From Candidatus Cloacimonadota bacterium (GTDB lineage Bacteria; Muiribacteriota; UBA6191): DNA of 64,000 nt. Position numbers and translations under genes: made by a program. Shown piece by piece: positions 33,992 to 42,831 of this stretch. The notes beneath the pieces were generated by a model that had not been told where the DNA came from, searched no databases, and saw only the letters and a program-made list of their open reading frames with translations. Numbering within the stretch: position 1 is the first letter of the stretch; every line of letters starts with the position of its first letter. Where the stretch lies: contig JAGSHD010000010.1 in assembly GCA_023954715.1 (NCBI GenBank), positions 62,001-126,000 of the forward strand. The letters are read 5' to 3'.

Positions 33992-35278
33992 TTGAATAAA
34001 AATGTCGCAGAAATTTTCAGTTTTCATAGAAGTGAACTCAACTCATACAATACAAACTCTATTCATAAGTTTGTAGCATTATGCCAGCTCGATTTAGATT
34101 TTACACCCTGTATCTTAGTTGGTGGTACCAATGGAAAAGGTAGTATTTGTAAGATTCTGAGTACTATATATCAAGAATCTGGACTGAAAGTCGGATTGTT
34201 TGTTAGTCCCCACTTAGACTCCTATCATGAAAGAATACAAATAAATCATAAAAAAATAACTGACCAGAGCTTTTTACAAATATACCAAGGGCTTAGTCCT
34301 AAAATACAAGAAGCAAGTTTACAAGGGATCCATTTATCATTTTTTGAACTCATATTGATTAGCTCACTAATATATTTCAAACAAAATCAAGTTGACTTAG
34401 TGATCTATGAAGTTGGATTAGGAGGTAAGAGAGACGCCACTCAAATATTAAAACCTAATTTTACTGCTATCTCCAATGTGAGTTTAGATCACACTCATAT
34501 TTTAGGTGGAGATCTAAAATCTATCGCGCATGAAAAATCTGGAGTTATATTTGAAAAAACTCCCTTTTTATACGCACAAAACGATGAGCTAACTCCAATA
34601 TTTAAAAATAGTTGTTTCCAAAAGAAAAGCCCATTCATCCAAGCTCGCCAACTCATATCAAAGGTCCAACACACGCAAACTGGATTTAAGGGACGTTTAA
34701 ACTGGGATGATAAGCAAGCTGCTTTTCAAGCCTCGTTAAATGGAGAGCATCAAGCACAAAATCTAAATACTGCTTTGAATATATTACTAAATACCAGATC
34801 ATTGCATGAGGTGACACTACCTCAAATAGTATCCTCACTGTCAAAACTAAACCATGAATGCAGACTAGAGGTAATCTCTCACTCTCCGCTAATCATCGTA
34901 GATGGATCTCATAATTTAGCGGGCATTCAATCTCTAAGTAATTGGTTGACAAATTATTTTGAAAATTATCAAATCTCAATCTGTCTAAGCTTAAAAGTAA
35001 ACAAAGACCATACTCAAATAATTTCTATCCTAAAGAAAAATGCATCTGTATCCGTGTATAAACCAAGAGCAAAAAGCTTTGTAAACCCTAAAAATATAGA
35101 CCCAAGCTTATTTTGTTATCCCAACTACCATCAAATTTATGATGACTTTTTTAATTTAAAGGCAAAAAACAAGGTTTTGATTTTCACTGGTTCATTAAAA
35201 TCTGCTATAATTCAAAAAAAATATTTCCAAAAGTACAAAAAGAAACATCAAAGTACAAAATATTTTCAAAAGCCCTAA
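33992..35278 (+). CDS. folC: folylpolyglutamate synthase / dihydrofolate synthase
   Basis: 428 residues, the usual length. Adds glutamate to dihydropteroate and to tetrahydrofolate in the cytosol, using ATP. Mur-ligase-type ATP loop VGGTNGKGSI at 43-52, SPHLDSYHERIQIN omega-loop region, EVGLGGKRDAT with the metal-site acidic residue, NVSLDHTHILG, HEKSGV (the lysine carbamate position), and VDGSHNLAGI in the C-terminal domain. TTG start with GGA eight bases before it. Its stop codon overlaps the sigma-28-like promoter of fliD. Confidence 0.96.
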   Translation: MNKNVAEIFSFHRSELNSYNTNSIHKFVALCQLDLDFTPCILVGGTNGKGSICKILSTIYQESGLKVGLFVSPHLDSYHERIQINHKKITDQSFLQIYQGLSPKIQEASLQGIHLSFFELILISSLIYFKQNQVDLVIYEVGLGGKRDATQILKPNFTAISNVSLDHTHILGGDLKSIAHEKSGVIFEKTPFLYAQNDELTPIFKNSCFQKKSPFIQARQLISKVQHTQTGFKGRLNWDDKQAAFQASLNGEHQAQNLNTALNILLNTRSLHEVTLPQIVSSLSKLNHECRLEVISHSPLIIVDGSHNLAGIQSLSNWLTNYFENYQISICLSLKVNKDHTQIISILKKNASVSVYKPRAKSFVNPKNIDPSLFCYPNYHQIYDDFFNLKAKNKVLIFTGSLKSAIIQKKYFQKYKKKHQSTKYFQKP

Positions 35279-35303
35279 AGTTTTATCGCTATTTTGCCGA
35301 TAC
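35276..35303 (+). promoter_or_regulatory. sigma-28 (FliA/SigD)-type promoter of the fliD operon
   Basis: TAAAGTTT at 35276-35283 and GCCGATAC at 35296-35303, with 16 bases between TAAA and GCC. Matches the known flagellar consensus TAAAGTTT-N11-12-GCCGATAA with one mismatch. It starts in the folC stop codon and lies 113 bases before fliD, a gene normally read by sigma-28. Confidence 0.8.
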
Positions 35304-35415
35304 TGCTCATAAGGCCCTTTTTATATTTTAATTTTTGAAGTCATCAAAATGAAAATATAACAAAAGATGGAGTCACTTAGTATAGCTAAGCCTCAAAGAA
35401 TATTAGGAGAATCTC

Positions 35416-37434
35416 ATGTCACAACTAGGAAATGGATTAGGACTATCAACAGGTATTATATCAGGTATTGACTCTGGTCAATTAGTTCAAGCGCTTACCT
35501 CTCGACAGCAAGAGCCTATATATTCAGCAGAGCGACTTCAACATTCATTGAGAATAAAAAAAGAAGAGTATCAATCGATAAACTCAGCCTTTGCTTCCCT
35601 TGAAGACTCCATGTTACAACTATCTTTAAATTCCACTTTTAATAAAAAAGCAGCGCAATATAGTGACAGCGAAATATTAAAAGCATCACCTAACACTGAT
35701 GCTGAAGTTGCTTCTTATGATATAGAGGTCAAGTCATTAGCTCAAGTTCATAAAATTGCATCTGATAAACTAGCCTCCTCATCAGCGGCCTTTACTACAA
35801 GTGACTCTACTATAAAATTAAATGGCACAAGCCTTCAATTTGAGTCTGGAGTTAGCTTGAATGATATTCGAGACGGTATCAATGGAGTTAAAGAAAACAC
35901 AGGAGTTACAGCTAGTATCATCAATAATACTTTAACCCTCACCTCAGATACTGAAGGTAAAGATGGCAGAATCCAATTACAACAAACTGACGGTACACTT
36001 TTAAATGACATTGGCCTGTTAGAAGATAATACTCACTCAAACATAACTCCTGATGATACAAAGGGAGAGTTTTTTAAATCAAAAGCAGATGCCTCATTTG
36101 TTTCTACAGCAGGAGTTATAACTGCTGGTGGACTTGATTTTACACTCTCTGGTGGAGAGTCTACTACAGACATAGCTAACATCATAAATTCTGCTGGATT
36201 AAGTAACATTACAGCTTTTGTTAAAGATGATCGATTAGTTGTGGCCAATGAAACAGGTAATATCGATATCGTAGATAAAATCGGTAGTAATATCAGCGAC
36301 TTAACGTCACCACCGGATGCTGATACAGGAGAATTCTCCTTTTACAATACCGAAGAGCAAACTATTGTGGTTAACCATCAACAATTAGTGATTCCTGCCT
36401 TCTCAAGCATCAACGATATCAATCAAGTATTCAACGATAACTCTGTAGGCACCGGAGTTACCTCTAGTATTCAAGGGGGACAGTTAGTTTTTGCATCTGG
36501 CTCTCCTATTGATATTTATGACAAAGAAGGCACACTTGCTTTTGATTTAGGTCTTGAAGCTAACCAACCTAAAAATGTATTACAAGAAGCTACTGACGCT
36601 GAATTTATCTTAGATGGCCTCTCCATTTCTCGTTCATCTAACGAAATTGACGATGTTATTGATAATGTCACATTGAATCTAACTAAAGTTGGTAGTACGA
36701 GTGTAGATATAGACTATGATGTGGATAACACCAGAACCCATATAGAAAGCTTCTTAGAAAAATATAATAACGCTTTATCTTTGGTTCATGAAAAGTCAAC
36801 ATTCAAAAAAGATTATAAGATAAAGGCACTTACTAAATCAGAGTTAAGCGAAATGTCTTCAGATGATATCGAAGAAAGAGAGACAGCCCTACGAAATCAA
36901 GCACTTAGTGGAGATCCACTGCTCCAAAGATCTTACAATATGTTAAGACAGATCTCCTATAGAGTCACAGACGGTGGTACCAATGGATTCACTAGTCTAT
37001 CAGCACTCGGAATCTCTTCTGGATCTATTGGATCTAACAAAGATCAAACCAGAACTGGGACCTTAAAAATTACCGATGAGGATAAGTTTACAAAAGCGCT
37101 AAAAAATAACATGGCAGATATTCGAACATTATTTGCTCAAGAAGCTGAAGATGATGAACCTGTCGCGAAAAAAGGGATCGCTGAATTTCTAAAAGTCGAG
37201 TTAAAAAACTATACATCCTTTGACGGACATTTAACTCGAGTCGCCGGAACTCCAAATACTGCGATTGGATCTTCAACTATCGACGTTCAAATAGCTACTC
37301 TATCCTTAGAGATTTTAACAAAAAATACAGCGTTAATAAAATATCAAGAAGGATTGTTATCTCAGTTTACAGCCATGGAAAGTACAATGGCACAACTACA
37401 AGATCAAGGGAATCAACTTGCTCAAGCACAATAG
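35416..37434 (+). CDS. fliD: flagellar hook-associated protein 2 (filament cap)
   Basis: 672 residues, somewhat longer than the 460-480 of enterobacterial FliD but normal for other phyla. Caps the growing filament and helps fold flagellin. N-terminal FliD_N domain with LSTGIISGIDSGQLVQAL and the following QEPIYSAERLQ; C-terminal FliD_C domain about 400-665 with FVDxYN-like ESFLEKYNNALSLV and the closing coiled coil KNTALIKYQEGLLSQFTAMES. The middle carries several repeated beta units (for example about 140-180 and 320-360). Start preceded by AGGAGAATCTC. First gene of a five-gene flagellar run. Confidence 0.95.
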   Translation: MSQLGNGLGLSTGIISGIDSGQLVQALTSRQQEPIYSAERLQHSLRIKKEEYQSINSAFASLEDSMLQLSLNSTFNKKAAQYSDSEILKASPNTDAEVASYDIEVKSLAQVHKIASDKLASSSAAFTTSDSTIKLNGTSLQFESGVSLNDIRDGINGVKENTGVTASIINNTLTLTSDTEGKDGRIQLQQTDGTLLNDIGLLEDNTHSNITPDDTKGEFFKSKADASFVSTAGVITAGGLDFTLSGGESTTDIANIINSAGLSNITAFVKDDRLVVANETGNIDIVDKIGSNISDLTSPPDADTGEFSFYNTEEQTIVVNHQQLVIPAFSSINDINQVFNDNSVGTGVTSSIQGGQLVFASGSPIDIYDKEGTLAFDLGLEANQPKNVLQEATDAEFILDGLSISRSSNEIDDVIDNVTLNLTKVGSTSVDIDYDVDNTRTHIESFLEKYNNALSLVHEKSTFKKDYKIKALTKSELSEMSSDDIEERETALRNQALSGDPLLQRSYNMLRQISYRVTDGGTNGFTSLSALGISSGSIGSNKDQTRTGTLKITDEDKFTKALKNNMADIRTLFAQEAEDDEPVAKKGIAEFLKVELKNYTSFDGHLTRVAGTPNTAIGSSTIDVQIATLSLEILTKNTALIKYQEGLLSQFTAMESTMAQLQDQGNQLAQAQ

Positions 37435-37441
37435 GTAAATA

Positions 37442-38056
37442 ATGCAAATTTTAATTAATACTGAAGTAATAGACATAGATACAGACAATATCAATAATTT
37501 TTCACAATTGATTCAAGCACTAGAGACTAATACTTTAGAGCCCAACAATAATTTTATTACGTCCATTAAATTAAACGATCAAATACTAAATGATCAAGAA
37601 GAGCTCGATTATGCTGACTTTCCCATAAGTAAAATTAATAATTTACAGCTATTTGCCTCTTCTCCTAAACAATTAGTACTAGATGGATTGGTTTTAGCTG
37701 AAACCATTTTACCTGAGATGCATACAATTATCGCTCAAATTTTAGTTTGCTTTGAACAAGGCCAAATCAGTAAAGCCTACAAAGAGTTTCAGGTAATTAC
37801 CGATGGCTTAACCTGGTTTAGTACGATCTTTCATGGTCTAACAGAGCATTTCTCTGATGACTTGATGGACAAATGTCTCAGGGAGCATGCTTTCATGACC
37901 AATGGCAATAAATTATCAAATATCTTTGAGACACTTATACAGTCACAAGAAAATTCTGATGAAACCCTTTTTAAAGATCTGTTAGAGTATGACTTACTTG
38001 AAACCATTGGCTTACTTTGTGAAAACCATAAAAACTTCTTAGTAGAAATTAACTAA
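37442..38056 (+). CDS. unknown protein in the fliD-fliS operon
   Basis: 204 residues, acidic, no signal peptide or membrane segment, not recognised. The first 75 residues look beta-rich (MQILINTEVIDIDTDN, SIKLNDQIL, INNLQLFAS); the rest is helical (LVLDGLVLAETILPEMHTII, FEQGQISKAYKEFQVI, ENSDETLFKDLLEYDLLETI). It lies seven bases after fliD and 32 before the MAF gene. In other bacteria this spot often holds flaG or the FliD chaperone fliT; FliT is shorter and all helical, so no direct match. A flagellar export chaperone or assembly factor is a context-based guess. Confidence 0.75.
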   Translation: MQILINTEVIDIDTDNINNFSQLIQALETNTLEPNNNFITSIKLNDQILNDQEELDYADFPISKINNLQLFASSPKQLVLDGLVLAETILPEMHTIIAQILVCFEQGQISKAYKEFQVITDGLTWFSTIFHGLTEHFSDDLMDKCLREHAFMTNGNKLSNIFETLIQSQENSDETLFKDLLEYDLLETIGLLCENHKNFLVEIN

Positions 38057-38088
38057 TAATCCTAATTCATAGATTAGCTAGGTCAAAA

Positions 38089-40020
38089 ATGATTTACGAC
38101 TACTTAAAAGATATCTCTCCTGACTTATATAATATAATATCATCCCCTAACATAGATGATGATAGAGTAAGTCAAGTTACCTCTATTAAAACAAGAGAGG
38201 ACTTACCAAACTTTCAAGTCACTCATGCTAATTCAAAAATAAGTATACACTCTATGTTTCCCTCTAAAGAAGCAGAGAAACTCTACAAAAGTCTAAATTA
38301 TGACAAAAATAAACTTACAATCGTTTTTGGATTTGGACTTGGCTATCATACAGATATAATAATAAAAGAACACCCCTCCCGAGATCTAGTAATTATAGAG
38401 CCATCCTACAAAATAATCATTGAAGCTCTAAAAGCTCGATGCTTTAAACACTACTTTACAAATCCTAAAGTAAAGATAATCATTAGTACAGATGTCTCCG
38501 AAATAGCAGCTACCTTAGAAAATATATATAACTTTCATATACACTCTGGCATTCAAACCATTGAACTGCCTAGTTATAACAAAATTTTTAACAATGAAAT
38601 CTTCGCTATTAAAGATCTGTTTCTAAAAGCAATCAAAAAGTTCACAGCCAATATGTTAACTGTCATAGAGTCTGGAGATGCTTATACATCAAATTGTACA
38701 CACAATCTTAGACACTTTAACAAGTATCCTTGGGTAAGTAGCTTGTTTGATCAATTTTCAGATACTCCTGCAATTATTATTGGAGCAGGTCCCTCACTAT
38801 CAAAGCACTTTGAATTGTTAAAAAAAATCCAAGATGAAAACCTTGCTGTTCTCATAACTGTTGATACCGCTTATCCTATTCTTACTGACCAAGGAATCTA
38901 CCCTCATTTTGTATGTACTGCTGATCCAAATCCAGGAAACTTCATACACTTTGAAAATACAGATTACTCCAAAACTACATTAATCATGGAAGCATCCACA
39001 TACAAAGAAATTTTTGATCTTAATTCTTCAAAGGCATTTTTGTGTTCTTTTGAAGGATACTACACTCAATATGCTTTAGACTACTTACCGAAACGTGATC
39101 AAAAATTGCTTTCATGGGGCTCTATTTCAACTACAGCTCTTGATTTAGCAAGCCGTATGGGATGCCCAAAAATCATTTTTGTCGGTCAGGATTTAGCACA
39201 TACAAACCTCCAAACTCACTGCTCAGGATCTTCTTTTGATAAGGCCATAGATAAACAACTAAATAGCAACACTAGACAAAGTTTATACACTAGTAAACTC
39301 TCTATTCATGTGATGAAGCTACTTGAAAAACATATTACCCCTGCTGGCGATATTCACAATGAAATGACTCTCACTCAACCCAATTTAAAACTCTATGCTA
39401 ATTGGCTTGAGGATCGGTTTCTTGAATTAGATGCCGAAATAATAAATGCTACTGAAAATGGTATCTTAAGAAAACATTGTAAGCAAGAGTCTTTACAGTC
39501 TGTTTACAACTCCTTAACCCCTTATAAAGTTAATCTAAGTTCAAAGATCCAAGATATTTATGCAAATACTAAAAACAACTATAACTTCAAAGAACTATAT
39601 AAAGATACCTTAGATAAAATTAATGAGTTAAACCTTTCCATCGAGAAAGCAGATGAACTCAAGACTCACTGTCTTTCACTTCTACAATTCAAAGATGTAG
39701 AAGGTGCTCATTTAAAAATTAGACAATTGTTTAATCACATAGGCCAAAAGAGACACTGTGGACTTGAAAAAAATCTTCTTCTATCATCTTTACTTGAGCA
39801 ACAAAACCAAAAAGCTGAATTATTTTTTAGTAATGTCATGAAAAAGAATATTGGACGAAAACTTGATGGCGAGATGGTTGAAGAGTTGGCCAATTTCTAT
39901 TATAATTTCTTTGTGACCAAAATAGATGCGCTAAATTTGTTGATACAGTCAATGAACACAATCAAAGAGTCTTGTGAAGTAAACTTTCAAGAGCCTCAGC
40001 TAACTAAAGATTGTATCTAA
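38089..40020 (+). CDS. motility accessory factor (MAF) glycosyltransferase, DUF115 family
   Basis: 643 residues. Family members transfer nonulosonic acids (pseudaminic or legionaminic) to flagellin in the cytosol. The central domain shows PAIIIGAGPSLSKH near residue 227, VLITVDTAYPILTDQGIYPHF and CTADPNPG, then the CxxW-free SWGSISTTALDLAS and IIFVGQDLAHT strand. The C-terminal 200 residues are helical. Located between fliD and fliS, the usual context of flagellin glycosylation genes. No nonulosonic acid synthesis genes appear in the window, so the sugar is unknown. Confidence 0.88.
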   Translation: MIYDYLKDISPDLYNIISSPNIDDDRVSQVTSIKTREDLPNFQVTHANSKISIHSMFPSKEAEKLYKSLNYDKNKLTIVFGFGLGYHTDIIIKEHPSRDLVIIEPSYKIIIEALKARCFKHYFTNPKVKIIISTDVSEIAATLENIYNFHIHSGIQTIELPSYNKIFNNEIFAIKDLFLKAIKKFTANMLTVIESGDAYTSNCTHNLRHFNKYPWVSSLFDQFSDTPAIIIGAGPSLSKHFELLKKIQDENLAVLITVDTAYPILTDQGIYPHFVCTADPNPGNFIHFENTDYSKTTLIMEASTYKEIFDLNSSKAFLCSFEGYYTQYALDYLPKRDQKLLSWGSISTTALDLASRMGCPKIIFVGQDLAHTNLQTHCSGSSFDKAIDKQLNSNTRQSLYTSKLSIHVMKLLEKHITPAGDIHNEMTLTQPNLKLYANWLEDRFLELDAEIINATENGILRKHCKQESLQSVYNSLTPYKVNLSSKIQDIYANTKNNYNFKELYKDTLDKINELNLSIEKADELKTHCLSLLQFKDVEGAHLKIRQLFNHIGQKRHCGLEKNLLLSSLLEQQNQKAELFFSNVMKKNIGRKLDGEMVEELANFYYNFFVTKIDALNLLIQSMNTIKESCEVNFQEPQLTKDCI

Positions 40021-40029
40021 GGAGATAAA

Positions 40030-40623
40030 ATGGCAGTGCCTTACAGCAACCAAATGAACCAATATAAAAGGATGAGAATCGAAACAGCTAGTCCTGAAAT
40101 GCTGATTCTCATGTTATATGATGGTGCTATAAAAAATGTCAATATCGCCTTTGGATGCCTTGACGATGAAACACAAATTGAAACTTCAAATAATGCGCTA
40201 ATTAAAGCCCAAAATATTTTAACTGAATTAATGGTCTCTCTTAATTTTGATATCGGTGGAGAAATAGCCAAAAATTTATATAATATATATGAGTACATCA
40301 ACTATACTCTGGCTCAAGCAAATATGAGTAAGGACCCAAATCAATTATCTACAGTAATTGATATGCTTAAAAACCTTCGTGAAACCTGGAAAGAAGTAAT
40401 CCGGATAAACAAAGAAAAGCATCCAAACGGTATTCCAAAACCCGTTGTTGGTAAAACATCAAGTGAAGACGATGTGAACGAAAAAGATGTACCTAAACCA
40501 GTAGCTCCGGTTGTTTCAAAAACGCCAATAGCATCTACTCCAGTTACCACTAATTCTGCTAAAGCAAATGCTCAAACCAATCGTTTTCGGCAAATTTATG
40601 GTAAAAACATGCCTAAAAAGTGA
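40030..40623 (+). CDS. fliS: flagellar export chaperone FliS with a C-terminal tail
   Basis: Binds the C-terminal end of flagellin and prevents its early polymerisation. Residues 1-125 form the four-helix FliS core: YKRMRIETASPEMLILMLYD, DGAIKNVNIA, and IYEYINYTLAQANMSKD. Residues 130-197 are a low-complexity extension rich in Pro, Val, Thr and Ser, which normal FliS (about 130 residues) lacks. GGAGATAAAATG gives a clear start. It overlaps the following acetyltransferase start by four bases. Confidence 0.94.
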   Translation: MAVPYSNQMNQYKRMRIETASPEMLILMLYDGAIKNVNIAFGCLDDETQIETSNNALIKAQNILTELMVSLNFDIGGEIAKNLYNIYEYINYTLAQANMSKDPNQLSTVIDMLKNLRETWKEVIRINKEKHPNGIPKPVVGKTSSEDDVNEKDVPKPVAPVVSKTPIASTPVTTNSAKANAQTNRFRQIYGKNMPKK

Positions 40624-41105
40624 TCAATTTTCAAATCGAAACTATGAAAGCCTATCACCTTAAATCGGTGATAGAGTTAGAGCGACTCATAAGACAGCCG
40701 CAAATTAACTTAGAAACTTTTGAAGACAAATCAAAGAGGCATCGACTATTTTTAGAGTGGTCACAAGATGGTAAAGCTTTATCAAAAATTGTAGAGTACC
40801 AAAATATAGCTATTGCCTTTTATCACTTAATCTTCGATCCTCAATTAATTCAAAACTTCTATGCTAACTCAGATCAAGTCATCTGTAAAAGCTCTTATCT
40901 AGCCCAAATTAGTATTGATCCCAATTACCAAAGCCAAGGTCTTGGTAAAATACTAATGTCAGATATTTATGAACAAAGCATCCAACATGGTAAAAATGAT
41001 TTACTTCTAGAAGTTAACTCCAAAACTAAGGCCTACCAGTTTTACCTACGACAAGATTTTCAAGATTTAGAGTCTCAAGTCTTCATGAAAAAGTCGCTAA
41101 TTTAA
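40620..41105 (+). CDS. GNAT family N-acetyltransferase
   Basis: 161 residues, RimI-like. The acetyl-CoA loop QISIDPNYQSQGLGKILM matches the QxxGxG/A pattern, and KTKAYQFYLRQDF is the typical C-terminal strand. It begins with a GTG overlapping the fliS stop (GTGA), so it is translated with the flagellar operon. Two roles fit: N-terminal acetylation of a ribosomal or flagellar protein, or acetylation of the sugar nucleotide used by the MAF transferase. The context favours a link to flagellin modification, the family motif alone favours RimI. Confidence 0.85.
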   Translation: MINFQIETMKAYHLKSVIELERLIRQPQINLETFEDKSKRHRLFLEWSQDGKALSKIVEYQNIAIAFYHLIFDPQLIQNFYANSDQVICKSSYLAQISIDPNYQSQGLGKILMSDIYEQSIQHGKNDLLLEVNSKTKAYQFYLRQDFQDLESQVFMKKSLI

Positions 41106-41108
41106 GAG

Positions 41109-41807
41109 TTAGGGATAGATAAAAGCTACAAACTCGCCTTTTGGTAGTTTTTTTAATTTGTTTAAATTATCACTTAATTTACCGTGAATCAACTCTTGAT
41201 TGGACATACTTAAGCGGTATCCAAACAAAATGCTCCAGCCTTTAAAATGAGTTTCTAGGTCTGTGACAAACTTTTGTATCCGATAGGGTGTCTCCATTAA
41301 AAAACAACACTGCTTGTTAGATCTAATTTTTTTTAACTCCGAAGATCTAGCATTGGTTTCACGACTTAAAAATCCATACATTTCAAACTTTTTGATTTTA
41401 GCTGGCAAATACATCATTAAATAAGATAGCGAAGAAACACCACCAACACGCTCAATTTGAAAACCTTTTAACAACGATAATAGCCCATTTCCAGGGTCTT
41501 CAAATACAGGAGAACCACAATCAGATATATATGACACTCTTTTTATTTGCTTAAAAACATCTAACAGAAACTGACGATCTGTATCACTAGAGTTTTCATG
41601 AAAGCTCTCTAGTAACACTCTTGAGTCTTTAGGATTATACTCTCCATGATAAAAGTCAATACCCAAATGTTTAAGTAGTTTTCTTGCTGGTTTTAACTCT
41701 TCACAGATAATGCATTGACTTTCTTTTAGTACTCGAATTGCCTTTAAAGTAAAATCCTCATAATCACCGATCGGAACACTCACATAGGAAAAAGTCTTAG
41801 ATTGCAA
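41109..41807 (-). CDS. SAM-dependent methyltransferase, RsmI-like (tetrapyrrole methylase fold)
   Basis: 232 residues. N-terminal part follows RsmI closely: SVPIGDYEDFTLKAIRVLKES with the SAM-binding glycine, then IICEELKPARKLLKHL in place of the AEDTR region, and SDCGSPVFEDPGNGLL matching the SDAGTPxxxDPG loop. RsmI methylates the 2'-O of cytidine 1402 in 16S rRNA. This protein is about 50 residues shorter than RsmI and differs at the AEDTR motif, so a related SAM-dependent enzyme is possible. Last gene of the lspA-lgt-rluD-ftsY operon; it starts inside the ftsY 3' end (11-base overlap). Confidence 0.78.
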   Translation of the reverse strand: MQSKTFSYVSVPIGDYEDFTLKAIRVLKESQCIICEELKPARKLLKHLGIDFYHGEYNPKDSRVLLESFHENSSDTDRQFLLDVFKQIKRVSYISDCGSPVFEDPGNGLLSLLKGFQIERVGGVSSLSYLMMYLPAKIKKFEMYGFLSRETNARSSELKKIRSNKQCCFLMETPYRIQKFVTDLETHFKGWSILFGYRLSMSNQELIHGKLSDNLNKLKKLPKGEFVAFIYP

Positions 41808-42831
41808 ACAAAGCCTCCGTGAACTCTTCTGGATTAAAATTTTGTAAATCGTTTACTTGCTCACCAACACCAATAAAGCGAATTGGTATCTGTAGTTGAC
41901 GATGAATAGCAACGACTACCCCACCCTTTGCAGTACCATCTAATTTGGTTACAACTAGACCAGAGAGATCTAATGCTTCGTTAAACACTTTAGCTTGTTC
42001 AATGGCATTTTGCCCTGTAGTAGAATCTATCACCATAAGCGTCTCATGGGGAGCACCTGGCAGAGCCTTTTCTACAACTCTTGAGATCTTTTTTACTTCT
42101 TCCATGAGATTTACTTGAGTATGTAAACGACCAGCAGTATCAATAATTAAAATATCTACTTTTTCTTGTTTGGCTCGCTTAATTCCTTCAAAAGCAACAC
42201 TAGCTGGGTCTTCGTTTTCTTTTCCTTTGACTACTGTCACATCTAAGCGTTCGCCCCATGTTTCTAGCTGTTTTACTGCACCAGCACGAAAAGTATCACA
42301 AGCTACGAGCATACACTTTTTATCCAACTTTTGAAAAAGGGAAGTGATTTTAGCGGTTGTGGTTGTTTTTCCTACCCCATTAATCCCCACCATTAATATT
42401 ACAGCAAAGGGAGACTCACTCAAATTGAGTGGAGATATTTTTAAAGTAAGCTCTTCTTGTATTTTTGTTTTTAAAGACTCTTGAATATCAGCAACTGTTT
42501 TATATTTACCATCTTTCCAGCCTTGTCTTAAATGATCCACCAGCTCCATGGTAACTTCTACGCCAAGATCTCCTTGTAACAAAAGATCTTCAAACTCTTC
42601 TAATTTATCTTCATCAAGTTTTCCATCTCCAAAAACGGATGCGATAGAACTAACCCAAGAGTTTCTAGTTCTACTTAAACCAGAAGTAAGTCGAGAAGCC
42701 CACGAAGCCCCTTCTTTAGCTGAAGGCTCTTCTTTTTTGTCCGATAGAAGACTCTCGCCAGACTCTTTTGCAATTTCTTCTGCCAAAGAGTCTAATTGAT
42801 CCGTCTTTTTTTTACGCCACTTACTAAACAT
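41797..42831 (-). CDS. ftsY: signal recognition particle receptor FtsY
   Basis: 344 residues from the ATG at 42831, which has GGAGAG at good spacing; a GTG at 42843 would add four. Short basic/acidic A domain (about 1-45), then the N and G domains with P-loop VGINGVGKTTTTAKI, DTAGRLHTQVNLM and VTKLDGTAKGG. Docks SRP-ribosome complexes at the membrane for cotranslational insertion. The stop of rluD lies eight bases inside the gene. In an operon with two lipoprotein-maturation enzymes, which fits a role in membrane protein supply. Confidence 0.97.
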   Translation of the reverse strand: MFSKWRKKKTDQLDSLAEEIAKESGESLLSDKKEEPSAKEGASWASRLTSGLSRTRNSWVSSIASVFGDGKLDEDKLEEFEDLLLQGDLGVEVTMELVDHLRQGWKDGKYKTVADIQESLKTKIQEELTLKISPLNLSESPFAVILMVGINGVGKTTTTAKITSLFQKLDKKCMLVACDTFRAGAVKQLETWGERLDVTVVKGKENEDPASVAFEGIKRAKQEKVDILIIDTAGRLHTQVNLMEEVKKISRVVEKALPGAPHETLMVIDSTTGQNAIEQAKVFNEALDLSGLVVTKLDGTAKGGVVVAIHRQLQIPIRFIGVGEQVNDLQNFNPEEFTEALFAI

